Shown piece by piece: positions 1-11,112 of a DNA stretch of 64,000 nt. The notes beneath the pieces were generated by a model that did not search any database, was not told the origin of the DNA, and saw nothing but the letters and a program-made list of their open reading frames with translations. Origin of the DNA: Phallus indusiatus (taxonomy: Eukaryota; Basidiomycota; Agaricomycetes; Phallales; Phallaceae); contig JAQFWX010000023.1 in NCBI GenBank assembly GCA_027605045.1, positions 310,001-374,000 of the forward strand, read 5' to 3'. The translations under genes were made by a program, and so were the position numbers. Numbering within the stretch: position 1 is the stretch's first letter; each line of letters starts with the position of its first letter.

Positions 1-396
1 CTGATTAAGATCAGTACTGATATTAGATATCCCGCATAGTAGTTTCCTTATGCACGGACCATATCAGATAGTATATAGTATTCAACCTGTAATTATACTT
101 CTCCTCATCAGGTTATACTACAGTACGCCTCCTATCTAGAGATCTCTGAGTCGCTACACTACTACTCAGACATTAAGTCTTCATAGACTCGTCGAAGTAT
201 AAGCTGACTTCCAACAGACTATACCCATTCGAGAGCAACTGGTGTTTTCAGTGACAAAGTTCCGAATCTACTGCTTGATAGTATGGGTTTGTAAAGTAAT
301 CGCGCCAACAATGACGTAGAGGGCTATATAATTATTTAACGTGCTACATATATTTGCTGAGAGAAGATAGTATGTCAATATACAGACGAGGATTTT
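1..396. other. AT-rich flank, no gene recognised
   Basis: This stretch lies downstream of IMP4 (minus strand). No open frame or familiar protein was seen. It probably holds the IMP4 3' untranslated region and terminator, but no clear polyadenylation signal was identified. Confidence 0.4.
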
Positions 397-1548
397 TCAT
401 AGGTGTCGTCTCTTTTTTGAAGTCCGTGTGTAATTTGCTAGTACCCATTCTCGATCGGCTTCCGCCTGTTCAATGGTTCCCAACCGTATCTCGTAGGCTT
501 TGAATCACATATATCAGGACTGCACGAGGTACACAGGATGCGTTTCAAAACTCACGTTTCATCTCAAACCGTGGTCCGACTTCAGCTAGTTGTACATCTT
601 TATGCGAATTCTTGACAAAAACGTGATGCCTGAATATGCACAGTGTAAGTTAAGCTCATATCAACAAAAAAAAACAACCCGCACCGAAAGGCAATGAAAT
701 CATTTTGATTCGCAAATGTCATTACACGTTTAGCGTCTTCTTTTGGTACAGGAAACAAGTAGCGAAGGATGTCCATCACGCGTTTACCAAGTCGCGAGCT
801 GAACCCTTCAAAAATTAAATGAGGGTATTGTTCCGAGACCGTTGATTCACTATGAGCAACCACATCGTGTCGGAGGGTAACATTGTGAAGGGTGAAGTAA
901 ATGGTAGGACCATGGGGGAAATGTGAGACTATCATAGCATCAGGTACACCTCGATGTTCGTGTAATATGATGAGATCTGTGACATCGTTGGCTCTGCATG
1001 CCGCAGCCAGTTCTTTTACGACGTAGGAACCTCTATTAATGCGATGAGAGTTTGGAAACACGAGACGCATTTCCTTCAAAAAGGCTAGATGAGAAACAAT
1101 CGCGAAAGCGTTACAATAAGGCAATATTCCTACTTTTGAAAATTGAAGAAGTTTAGAACTGGGATCTCGAGATGTCGTTATCACAATTTTAGGGTCAAGA
1201 ACACCAGCTCGAGCGTATTCATCATCATAGTGGGTCGTGGGCTCTTAAAGCAAGTTCAAGGTCATCATTTACCTTAAAAGGTAGTTATAAGTCGTCTTAC
1301 CAGATTGAGCTTCATCATAAGGTAAGTCTTTTGCGATTTCTTTCGCATCTTTTCGTAGCTCAGTTGGTAGCTTTTTCCCCGAAGCTAGCGCCTCTTTGAC
1401 CTTCTGCTTGCGTTCGTACGTTTGACGTTCTTGGGCTTCTAATGATTTGGCATAGATATATTGCCTCCTTTCTCTGACTTGCCGTCGAAGCTGCGTATAG
1501 AGGGTCAGTGAATGATAGTGAAAGTGAGCGAGTGTAAAGACGAACCAT
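397..1548 (-). CDS. IMP4: U3 snoRNP protein Imp4 (Brix domain), intact, six exons
   Basis: Imp4 acts in the nucleolus with Imp3 and Mpp10 in the small-subunit processome, which processes 18S pre-rRNA with U3 snoRNA. Exons read on the minus strand: 1546-1548, 1301-1490, 1134-1243, 685-1073, 556-629, 397-497. They sum to 867 nt, 288 aa, matching the family length of about 290. Seen: an Arg/Lys-rich helical N-terminus (RERRQYIYAKSLEAQER), the Brix start TTSRDPSSKLLQFSK, NRGSYVVKEL, VHEHRG-type IILHEHRG, RVMTFANQNDF, then FRHHVFVK and GPRFEMK across junctions, and a basic C-terminus. Introns are 55-60 nt, GT-AG, several with CTNAY-like branch sites. The start codon forms an exon by itself: the donor follows the ATG directly and the next exon opens LRRQVRERR. 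One 60 nt intron (1074-1133) is in frame without stops and could be missed by ORF-based prediction. The gene diverges from the transporter on its right. Identity is near certain; the ATG-only exon is inferred. Confidence 0.95.
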
Positions 1549-2806
1549 AGAGGAAGGTTGGAGTGGATGCTTATGGTGCAAAACTATCTGAGCGCCTGAT
1601 TATGTAATGACTGTATCTAATTATCATTTGTCAGCTAGGGTTGAATTGGTGGCTCCTGATTCCATCAAACTGTCTAACCTCTCTCAACAACGTGAACATT
1701 AGCTCTCGGGAGTTTGTTTCCTTTTGATGTTTCGTTCACGTGTACGCTTTAGTTCCGAAAAGGCTCAGGGCCCAAAATGGCTTAGTTTCCGCACGTCGGT
1801 CTTTCTTTTGCAAAGTTTCTTACAAGCGGAGGGGCGAGCTCCAACCTCCGAGACATCTGGAAAAGGAGAAGTATGATGCGGCCTAGAAAGCCACGAGTAA
1901 TCTGCCTAAACAACGAACACTACTGATACCATCTTCATCTATATTAAATCGGAACTATATATTGCCACGGCCAATATTGTCTATAGTACGTTCGTGCCTT
2001 CATTCTCAAATATAGAAATGAAGCATAGGTTTTTTTTAAGGTTAAGGAGCCCAAATCCATTAATTTACGGAAGTAGGATTGATGAACACGCTTCCGGTTT
2101 TCAATAGCTAGCCACTAGGACGCAGTACGTAGTGTTTTCTCATGATGTGGCAACTTTTCTTCGGGATATGTGGGTTCCTAACAGAAGACTTTTTGACGTG
2201 GGGACGAAACAAAACGCAACACTGCCCATAATTCCCTTGAAACAGTCATTATCTTTTCGTCATTTCCATAGGCTCGTGATCCGTGTTGATCTATGAAAAT
2301 TTTACAAAGTTCAAGACACTCCTGAAGGGCTATTGAGGCTGAGCTCGAAAATACTGCGATTCCATAAAAGGTAATCCCATATGATCAGACGACGTCATTA
2401 TTTTTTGCAAAGTGGATACCAACGCACATCCTCCTTATAGATCTTTTCATTCAACACATAGGCTACCAAATGTACGGGAGAGAGAATAATTGACAGGTCT
2501 TCCCAAAATTCGAGGACTTCTGGCTGAAATCTCGTTTACGAGTCAGGAGGCTTTTAATAGCATTAATACGCAATCTGGTTCGGTTTTCACTTCACCCTCT
2601 CTCACGCGAAACCAGCGCAAAACTACGGCTGCTAAAGTTCCGCCGCTAAGATTCAGGGGCAAGGGTTTTATATTGACGCTTGGCCAGCCATAAATGCCAT
2701 TCTGGATTGCCGGCCCCATATAAAGAAGCTGGTACATGTGACCATTTTCAATCAATCCACTTTGCGACCTCTTCTCCGCTCCCACCGAGTCGATTTCCTC
2801 CTCATC
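1549..2806. other. Divergent intergenic region between IMP4 and the JEN-type transporter
   Basis: About 1.26 kb separates the two start codons. No credible coding exon was found; a short plus-strand frame at 2490-2693 has no recognisable features and overlaps the transporter's TATA region. The region presumably holds both promoters and 5' leaders. Confidence 0.5.
2719..2725 (+). promoter_or_regulatory. TATA box of the JEN-type transporter
   Basis: TATAAAG lies 88 nt upstream of the first base of the proposed start codon (2807), a normal spacing for a short leader. It also supports placing the start next to the 2809-2859 intron rather than farther upstream, because no in-frame ATG lies between an upstream TGA (near 2677) and the donor. 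Confidence 0.55.
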
Positions 2807-5099
2807 ATGTAGGCATTCCCCATACTCGTATAGACGTTCTTCTCTGACTAGATTTCTAGGGGCTACATTGGGACTTATCTGCGAAATCTCATTCCGAAGA
2901 AGGAAGACAAGAAGGACCAACAGTCGCTTATCAGTGCTCTTCTTTCATTAAATTGGATACAATGGTCTTTCGTCTTCTCCGGATGGCTCGCATGGACTTG
3001 CGACGCTATGGACTTCTTTAGCGTTTCTTTGGCAGTCCCAATCCTGGTCAAGGACCCGCCTCTTGGATTTGGTCGATCTACCGCACAACTGGTATGACAA
3101 CTTCCGCCCTGCAGATGACGTCTCGCTGAATAGTCTCTCGTTTTTTTTCCCTAGACGAATGCTATCACTCTGACCTTACTTTTCCGTTCCCTTGGTGCTG
3201 TGCGTCACAATTTCATTATCCAAACGTGGTCATAAGGGTTGAGAAGTTCATAGATCATATTCGGCATCATTTCCGATCGATATGGCCGCAAATGGCCTTT
3301 AGTGGTCAACCTGTTATTGTGCTGTGTCCTGCAGATTGGTTCGTCATTTTGCAACACCTATGCGCAATTTTTGGGTGTGCGTTCGCTCTTTGGTATCGCT
3401 ATGGGCGGGATATGGGGTTTAGCCGTCGCAACGGCATTGGAAAGTGTTCCTGTTGAAACACGTGGTTTTCTATCTGGTGTTTTACAGGAAGGTTACGCCG
3501 TGGGGTACCTCCTCGCTGGTAGGTGTACCCATATTTTAATTCTTTCATATCATATTAAAAAACCTTTATCAGCCGTGGTAAACTTGACTGCCGTTCCGCA
3601 CTCTAGCCACTCATGGAGAGTTCTGTTCTGGATCGCAGCGGGCCTATCATTCTTTGCCGCTTGCGTAAGAGCGGTATTGCCCGAAAGCGAATTATTCTTG
3701 AGAGCTCAGAGAGAACGAGAAGAACAGAGACGAAAGGGAGTCGTCGTTGGGAATAAGACCAAAATCTTCTTACACGAGACTAAACTCATGCTCAAGAATC
3801 ACTGGAAACTTTGCGTTTATGCAGTTCTCCTGATGACAGGTTCGTATATCTAACAAAACTACGTCTGGCTTTCATTGATATTAATCTTTTGTAGGTTTTA
3901 ACTTCTTGTCTCATGGGTCTCAAGATATTTATCCGACGTATTTGGAAAATGACAAGCTCCTTTCATCGTCGTTGGCAACTAAAGCGACGATCATCGGTAA
4001 TTGTGTAAGTCTTATATTATAGTATTCAAGCATTCAGCATGAATTCATTGGTATGGTAGGGTGCGATCGCGTATGTTATTCAGTTCATGTACTGTAATGG
4101 TCTTAAAATCTGATCATGACATTCTAGTGGTGGTGCTTTGGCTGGACTTATATCGCAGTTCCTTGGGCGTCGATTAACAATAATGTATGTAAATCTTCCA
4201 TCTTGTCGCGCTAGTCCTGGTTCTAAAAATCCTTCAAGGATATTCTGCTGTGTTATCGGAGGTAATAGATTCTAACTAGTTCGTGCAAGTGAACGATCCT
4301 ACTGATTGCCTCCAGCTTTCATTCCTTTATGGATTCTTCCCTCTGGCTTCCCCGCTCTTTCTGCAGGAGCATTCTTCATCCAAGTCGGAGTTCAAGGCGC
4401 ATGGGGTGTCGTATGTTCATCCATTTTACATTTCATTAACTCGCAAATGACGGCTTCTCTCTCTTCCTCTCTCGCAGATTCCCATTTTCCTCAATGAGCT
4501 TTCGCCCCCGGCATTCCGAGCCACCTTCCCAGGTGTGGCTTATCAGGTCGGCAACGTACGTGGGAGACTCTCAATCTTCCTTTCTTGTTAGTAATACAAA
4601 TGTCTTTGTCTAGATGGTTTCATCGGCTTCCGCCAGAATTGAAGCAGGTACGCTTTTGTCACACGTGCCTCGTATAGATCATTGTATATTGATATTCTAA
4701 ATTAAATAGTTGGTGCCGAACATTTGAAAACTATGGTAAAGGGGCAGATTGTACCGAATTACGCCAAGGTCGATTCATAAATCTAATCGCATATGAATGT
4801 GTGCATTTTTACTGACAGCCATACAGGTAGAAGGTATTTTAATTGGTGTGGTCACTGCCTTTGTTTTAATCGTAGTCGCCATTGGACCTGAGTATGATTT
4901 CCTTCCTCCCCTTCCATTACGAACTGTACTGAAATTAGTCTTTGCGATTAGGAAACACGGTTCACATTTCGAGAAGCATCGTGTCGCGTTCGAACAAGGT
5001 GCTGGAGCTGACGATGCTTTCGTCGATGAGAATGATGTGAAAAACTCTCGACCCTCTTCTATTCAGACAGACGAGAAGAGACAAAGTGTTGAGGTTTAA
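2807..5099 (+). CDS. JEN1-type monocarboxylate:proton symporter (MFS), intact, 14 exons
   Basis: Plasma-membrane permease of the JEN (lactate/pyruvate:H+ symporter) branch of the major facilitator superfamily. Exons: 2807-2808, 2860-3091, 3155-3199, 3254-3518, 3573-3839, 3895-4004, 4060-4070, 4128-4184, 4239-4261, 4316-4410, 4478-4555, 4614-4647, 4710-4768, 4827-4891 and 4952-5099. The first entry holds only the A and T of the start codon and is inferred. The total is 1491 nt, 496 aa. Seen: WLAWTCDAMDFFSV in helix 1, MFS motif A-like SDRYGRKWP, LGRRLTI after helix 7, and NFLSHGSQDIYPT, which fits the JEN signature NXX[S/T]HX[S/T]QDXXXT. The tail KHGSHFEKHRVAFEQG is typical of fungal JEN proteins. 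One exon (4060-4070) is only 11 nt. A 60 nt in-frame intron (4892-4951) is easily missed. Internal frame is consistent across every junction; only the start is uncertain. The substrate (lactate, pyruvate, acetate) cannot be told from sequence alone. Confidence 0.9.
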
Positions 5100-5200
5100 T
5101 GTGGTTAATTGTTTGTTTCAGGACGGAAGGAAGAAGTTTGTTTTCGTCTCATTTTTTATAACTTTGTTGTATAATAGGTATAATGCTGTTTGATGACTTT

Positions 5201-5557
5201 TTACGAGGAAATGTCAGATTTATAAGGCGAAAGCGTCTTGGAGAAATGGTATTGATAAAGAATATGAAGTACAATCTTAATGGTTAATACATAAGAAGAA
5301 AATGGGACAGTCGTATACATGTGGTAGTGAAACACCGGACATCGCATGCCCATACAAAAATGTCCTATAGATAGTGTAAAAATCAGGGGACAGAAAGTGA
5401 CGATCAATACAAAAAGAGTGTAGGTTGAGGCGTTGGGGGGATACATCATATATTTACGAGCGGAAGTCGAAGAGACGAAGGAACGTGGTCCATTATAGTC
5501 GGCTTGGGAGTTCCTCGCAATACTTGAGCCACCACTTCCGACGAGGTTCACAGCCAT
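5201..5557 (-). CDS. Hypothetical small membrane protein
   Basis: Open frame of 118 aa convergent with the transporter, starting from an ATG in good context (AAAGATGG). It has a Ser/Gly-rich N-terminus and at least one strongly hydrophobic stretch (TLFVLIVTFCPLIFTLSIG) likely to be a membrane helix. A possible 60 nt in-frame intron (5276-5335, GT-AG) would shorten it to 98 aa. It may overlap the transporter's 3' untranslated region. No family was recognised; it could be chance. Confidence 0.3.
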   Translation of the reverse strand: MAVNLVGSGGSSIARNSQADYNGPRSFVSSTSARKYMMYPPNASTYTLFVLIVTFCPLIFTLSIGHFCMGMRCPVFHYHMYTTVPFSSYVLTIKIVLHILYQYHFSKTLSPYKSDISS

Positions 5558-8500
5558 CTTTGTGCAGTTTTAAGCTATATTTGTCGCTGAAAAATCCGCG
5601 ACAGTATTGGCATTGAAAAGCTTTCAGGGGACTAAATAAATTTCGTCAATGAGACTTTCAGATGCAAATTGAAATCTAGATCTCAACTCACTCATATTTG
5701 CGCGCGGAGGCTTTGTGAAAGAGCTTCAAAGATACGGAATACATTAGATCTGAGTACCCCGGACAAGAAAGACAGGAATAGTGGAATGACTGAGCTGAAG
5801 TGGGGAGCTCGAGGAAAACGACAGGATTTATAGACTGTAATAGATATAGATAGGCGCGCCCTCCTATCGAGAGGTAGGGTGAAGATAGTAAAAGATTGGG
5901 GATATGGTAATATTGGGGGTGAGGTGGGTTTTTTTAACCATTCACAGTGAGGGTGGCTCCGAACAATTGGACGCTTCCCTTTCTACCACAACTACCAAAC
6001 AAAGCCCTCATCAGTGGTGTAGAAGAACAAAACAATGACAATCAGCTCAGTGATGTGTTGTTTTAGATACTCAATTCGGCCCTGACGGCCAATTAGATTT
6101 CTACGTTTCGTGTATCGGAAAAAAGGGAAATGACCTGTATATCGAAGAGAAGGATCCGCATCCTCCCACACTGCCTGCCTTGCCTCGCGTTCAACCAGGT
6201 TTTATGAATTTAGAAGACCGGAATTCGAATTTCATTTCAATGCGATCTCATGTGAAAGATATGGCCATAGACGCTTGTTGATATGATGCCTGATGAAAAA
6301 AAGATCTGTAGTGACGCGGGAATGATAGCAATCGACAAGGAAACTGAGTCGGCATACTTACTCAAAGAATCGCTCGGAATGAATCAGTGGTGGATTAAGG
6401 TTTCAACAACCAAACGTCGGTAAACGGTTCGTCCTATTGAGCATGTGGTACCACAAGAAGATCGTTTATATACGCTATAAAATTATCGAAAGTCGAGCAA
6501 TGAACCGGGCAACATTATGGACAATTTGGGATAACTCACTGGATCTTCGCCAAGCCTAATCATTGGAAGGAATTGAATAAAAGGTCTTGAAAAAGGATGC
6601 GAGTTGTAAGACGTAAAAAGTTTTGAAAACTAAACTTCCTGGAGGCTGGCATGTACACTGCGGATCGGGTAGTTCACTCGCAACAGACAGTCTGACAGTG
6701 ACACTGAACAAACCTGATGTAACCCGCACGTGATATGTTCGCGTTCATGGCATTGCCGCATCGGAGGCAACACTGATTAATATCGATCAATACTCGTCCT
6801 GTTTGCGTCATGTTCAACACTTTTAAGCAACTTATAATGTGACTGATGGAGGTACACTAAAGCCCATTTCATGTATACATAGAATGGAATCACTCAAGAC
6901 CACATTCACGATAGATCAATCAACTAGATATGATTCGCAGGTGAATGAATGGATAACGCATTTTTTTGATTTCTTCCATACTAATCTACTTTAATGTCTC
7001 TAATGGTACTTTGATCATATTGTACTTCTCAGGAACAAATCTCAATCAACTCCATACGCGTTGATCTCAGTCGAGATATGAACTACATATCTTTTACCAG
7101 AATCTGCCCGTTTCCCACATATTAGAGGGTCACAAGAGTGTGATTACCTCCATCCATACGTCTTTTCTCGACGAGGATTTAGTTTGTCATCGTGACCATA
7201 TCGGTAGCATGCGATCTCATTCCTCACTAAACTCATCAAATGTTTGATAAAAACACACCCACAAGGTTTTGCTTTTGAACGGAAACTCTCCGTCTTCTCC
7301 ATTGGGACTGATGTGTCAGATGGGTGGGGTTGATACACCGCCGGATCTACCCAGGAAGACATCTATGATGAACGGTTTGACCTCCAGTGAGTGTTGATAC
7401 AGAGGATCAATTAGACTGAATCTGAAATTGAAAGACATCGCCTGCTGATGGCCATTTTTTTTTCACGATTCCAAGTTGAACCTCCCCCGCTCATCCTTCA
7501 TCAACATTAGCTGTATTCGGGCCGGTTTGACCAAGAATGAAATGTCCACCGCACTTCAGCCATCTGTTTCATTGGTCAGACAAAATTACGCTATTGTTTT
7601 CACCGAACAGAATTTGTCCTTCTAATTCCTGTGCACGTGTCTATAGGCGTAATCCTAGCAGATGGCGAATCATCGTTCGTCTATCCCGAATCTGCGCTGT
7701 ATACTCAATAGTCATCACCGCTGTGACCAAGGCAACGCAGTTGGAGAAGTTCAGTTTATATTTTCGTCAGAAAGCGGTATTGATGATGGCTTTCCCTGAT
7801 CTTTCTTTTTCTCTTGTATCTTTCTAAGCCGCAAATAAAGCTCTGTTCTGTTGCTTATCTTTCCCACATTTTCAGAAGTTTTTACTTCGTAGCTGACATT
7901 TATTTTGGTTACCTTGGAGGGCACGTCACGGGAGATTCGACATTGAAGCTTGAAACTTCGTAGACTTCCCACACTGATTAGCACACACTCACTTCCATTC
8001 CCTCAACTTCTCTTTCCAAAATTTCCCCTTGTCCTAATCGGATGTTTTCGGACACAAACCATCTACTGAAAAAGGAAAGTGTCGGACTCCTGTCTGAAAC
8101 TCCCGCCCCCTGTTTCCTCCAGCTCCTTCCTTTAACGCACCCGCTATTACGCTTGGCCATACTTTGTATCGTGAGCTAAAATAATGCCCATCCGATCTTG
8201 AAATATTCCCCAGCTCGTTAGGAGGTCCTTGGCATCTCAGATCCGAGTAATGGAATGAAGATGAACCGATCGTGCAGGTACTCATCTCTAATTTGCTTCA
8301 AAAGGTCACTTGGTTTTTTTTTATTTGGTGACGGGTACCCTCGCTTGTTCCACCAGGCACGAGAAGACCGACTAATCTCGGGCGAATGAACTGGAAGAAG
8401 CTTCAAATTGAGTTTTGTATCAACCTTTCACAGATTCGGCAAATGGATGTCTTTTTTATAGAAAGCAGTATTTTCTCTATACAGGTGCTGTTTACTGTAG

Positions 8501-8693
8501 CTAAAACGTATAAAGACAAGCATGCTACGATTAAGTGGGACGAGACATGATTTATATGAGATAATAAGTAAAAAACGAGTAAATGAAAGAAGATATTTGA
8601 GATCGGGATGTTGCCACCAGTGGCACTCCATCCTAAGACGGATAATGCGATGACGGGAAGACGAAGTGATAGATGAATACCGAACAAATGGAA
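5558..8693. other. 3.1 kb without a recognisable gene
   Basis: Only short frames without familiar motifs occur. The best is 7144-7362 on the minus strand (72 aa, ATG start, Ser/Pro-rich N-terminus, one CGC cluster), which may be an exon or chance. A frame at 7537-7827 (plus) was also considered, but no convincing intron structure extends it. No repeats shared with the rest of the window were noticed. Confidence 0.35.
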
Positions 8694-9374
8694 TTAGGTA
8701 TATTTTCTCGATACACGGTCTAGATCACGGTTATGGCGATGAGCGGTCTTTGAAGGTGTGGCGGGTTGGCTTGGGTAGCATGGTTTTTGCCTTTCAGATC
8801 GGCCGTAATAATAGGTAGGGCCATCATCTGGAGCAAAAGTAGGGATTCCAACAGGCAGCCATCTACCTACATTCACAATCCTGTGTGACGCTGGCAGCCC
8901 CGGTGAATTGTTCATGTTAACGCTCGCGATTGTTTGGAAATAATTTAAGTTACGCCCTTCATCAAAATATGGAGGGGGTGCCGTGGTGGCGTCCGAGTGG
9001 ATGCTTTGGCGATCTGGATTCTCCTCCATGATCTCTTCCACCGTACGTCGAACTTCAGGAGGATACAGGGGTTCTGGCGGATCTGAAGCTTTATATTCCG
9101 TTCTGGATGATTCTTTCTTTATGGCATAACTGTCTGTGGTCGGTGGGAAAGGCGGAAGGGTATCACCATTGACAACTAAGACATCGTGTTCAAAGATGTT
9201 ATCGTTGGGAGCTTTGGCCGCTCTGGCCATAGACGATCGTTGTGACGTTCGAGGGAGTATTGGAGTGAACGAACACATGGATATCAATTCTAGGTTTGAA
9301 TCCTGATCTTGATTATGACCGTTTGGTCTGAAGAAAGTGAAGATTTTTCGAAAAACCCTTTCGACAAATGTCAT
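8694..9374 (-). CDS. Hypothetical proline-rich protein with PPPY motif
   Basis: Single open frame of 226 aa from ATG 9372-9374. The N-terminus is short, basic and hydrophobic (VERVFRKIFTFFRP) and could touch a membrane. The middle is rich in Pro, Ser and Thr with acidic patches (VRRTVEEIMEENPDRQS) and contains APPPYF, a canonical PPxY ligand for WW domains such as those of Rsp5/Nedd4 ubiquitin ligases. The C-terminus is Tyr/Pro/Arg-rich. No globular domain or family was recognised. The PPxY reading is motif knowledge; a role as ubiquitin-ligase adaptor is only inference. The next minus-strand gene upstream is also a proline-rich, probably membrane-tethered protein. Confidence 0.5.
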   Translation of the reverse strand: MTFVERVFRKIFTFFRPNGHNQDQDSNLELISMCSFTPILPRTSQRSSMARAAKAPNDNIFEHDVLVVNGDTLPPFPPTTDSYAIKKESSRTEYKASDPPEPLYPPEVRRTVEEIMEENPDRQSIHSDATTAPPPYFDEGRNLNYFQTIASVNMNNSPGLPASHRIVNVGRWLPVGIPTFAPDDGPTYYYGRSERQKPCYPSQPATPSKTAHRHNRDLDRVSRKYT

Positions 9375-10355
9375 TTTTGAGACTTTTAAAAATGTAAATT
9401 GATATACAGTCGCCTGATTTGAATAGCATTTGAATAATTATTTCTTACCTGAGGGTAGAACTTGACAGGAAGGCTAGAAAGGGTTGCGGAGGGCACTGCT
9501 TGAAGTTCGTTCATCCTGATTCCGGTACTATTTTATACCGAGATATTGAGCTCATGGCGATAGCTAGCACATGTGGTGTCCTCACGGATACAAAACGACG
9601 CATCTGTCGTTTTCCGCCATAGCGTTGTCAGAGTCATATGTCGAGCCTTGAAGTTTTTCTTCTCGACGCCGCAGCTGGCAAAAACAGTCGTCTGTCAGTG
9701 AAGGCGCCGTAATACGCGTGCATGGTTTTTGATGGGCATGGGCGTCACGGTCCTGCATATTGCAATTTGCAACGTGGTTTGCAGTAAGCCAAACAAACTT
9801 GGAAGTAATGGCTCTGTGGAGTGTATACGGACGAGCGCTATATTTCAATTGTATCATCGTATCGTTAAAGACGAATGGAAACACGCACATCAAATGTAGG
9901 TTTTTAGACGTTATAATATTGTCGACACAGGTTGGCTCATTGGCAAAGCACTCATGGAAGGATCGTTGGCTCATAATAACACGTCTTTTCTTGTTGTCTC
10001 GATCTGCCTCAAAGAGAGGAAATCAAAAGCCCAAAAACTATTTGGAGGAAAGGAAACACGTGTGATAGTAGTCAGAACATAGTGGACCGCTGTCGCACGC
10101 CGCTTTTCAAAACACGGAGATTCGCATGGTTCTTATTGCACGACATAATACCGTAGAAATGTACGTATCAAAACGAATTAGAATTATGATCCAGGACTTT
10201 ACTATAAATCCCCATTTGATGGGAAGGGGCTTTACAACCGCTGAATTAATTGAATTTCGAGGGGAATAATTACAATTTCCACAGCCAATAACTAACGAAA
10301 GGCCCATAGCAATACATATGTACATAGCAACGGAATAAATGGAACATTGTCTTTA
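9375..10355. other. Intergenic, nothing firmly recognised
   Basis: A 130 aa minus-strand frame (9582-9974) and an overlapping plus frame are present, but neither has a recognisable motif or convincing splice extension. The interval probably holds the promoter of the PPPY gene and the 3' end of the MGC gene. Confidence 0.35.
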
Positions 10356-11112
10356 TCAAAGATGTTCTGATTTAACACATTGGGATTTGATGGAGCTAGA
10401 TTTTTGAAATAAGAAAGAAGAAGCGGTTTGCAAGGAAACTAACGTACATGCCCCGCAAACTCCCTGACGGAGAACGGTGGATGTTGATAGCTTGGTATGA
10501 ACACGCGCCTTGTTCAGCTTCTGGGGGTCCTAAATAATCAGCAGGACGACTTGTCGTAAGTGCTCGAGGAGATGGGGTATCGATGTCACAGCGTGGTGGC
10601 GACGGTCCTTGAGGTATAGGTACGGAATCGCGAAGTGGAAGAAACGAGGCTTGTGGTTGTGGAATACATTGTATGGAAGGTATACTGGTAAAAGAGCTTT
10701 GACTAATCGGGGGCGAACGAGAATATGGAGTACGGTTTCGGGGTGGATCTGTTTGATAAGATCCATAAAAAGCAGATGGAGAGGTGGGAACGTCTTGGAA
10801 TGTGTAAGGTGCGTTATCAGTGGTGCGAGAGAATTGATTTGGGGACGAGCCAATAGTGAAAGGAGGGGTTGTGGAGATTCGTCTGAATGCAATTTCTTGA
10901 TCAATGTTTCTGGTTGAAGGTGGTTGAGTAACGGGGATTGATACACGGCCGAAAGACGAGCCAAGCTCATTTACGCTAATAGGGTTTGTGGGTGGCACCG
11001 GCAGCGTCCTGGCGGGTTGGTCCAAGGCTAAATCGCTACAAGGTGTCTGCGCAATTACGGAGTCATTCGTCGGTCCTTTCTTGCCAGTACAAAATGACAG
11101 AATGCATCCCAT
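10356..11112 (-). CDS. Hypothetical lipid-anchored proline-rich protein (MGC N-terminus)
   Basis: Two exons, 10448-11112 and 10356-10395, joined by a 52 nt GT-AG intron; 705 nt, 234 aa. The start chosen is ATG at 11110-11112, because it gives MGCILSFCTGKK. This fits the N-myristoylation pattern (Gly2, Ser6) with Cys3 and Cys8 as likely palmitoylation sites followed by a basic patch, a classic dual lipid anchor to the inner plasma membrane. The rest is low-complexity and disordered-looking, rich in Pro, Ser, Thr and Gln with repeated SPPI/TPPF-like segments; no globular domain was seen. Function unknown. The anchor is motif-based, the intron inferred from consensus sites and preserved frame. 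Confidence 0.55.

Noticed and set aside
2543..2920. Minus-strand 125-codon frame
   Set aside because: Antisense to the well-supported transporter start and its TATA box; no motif.
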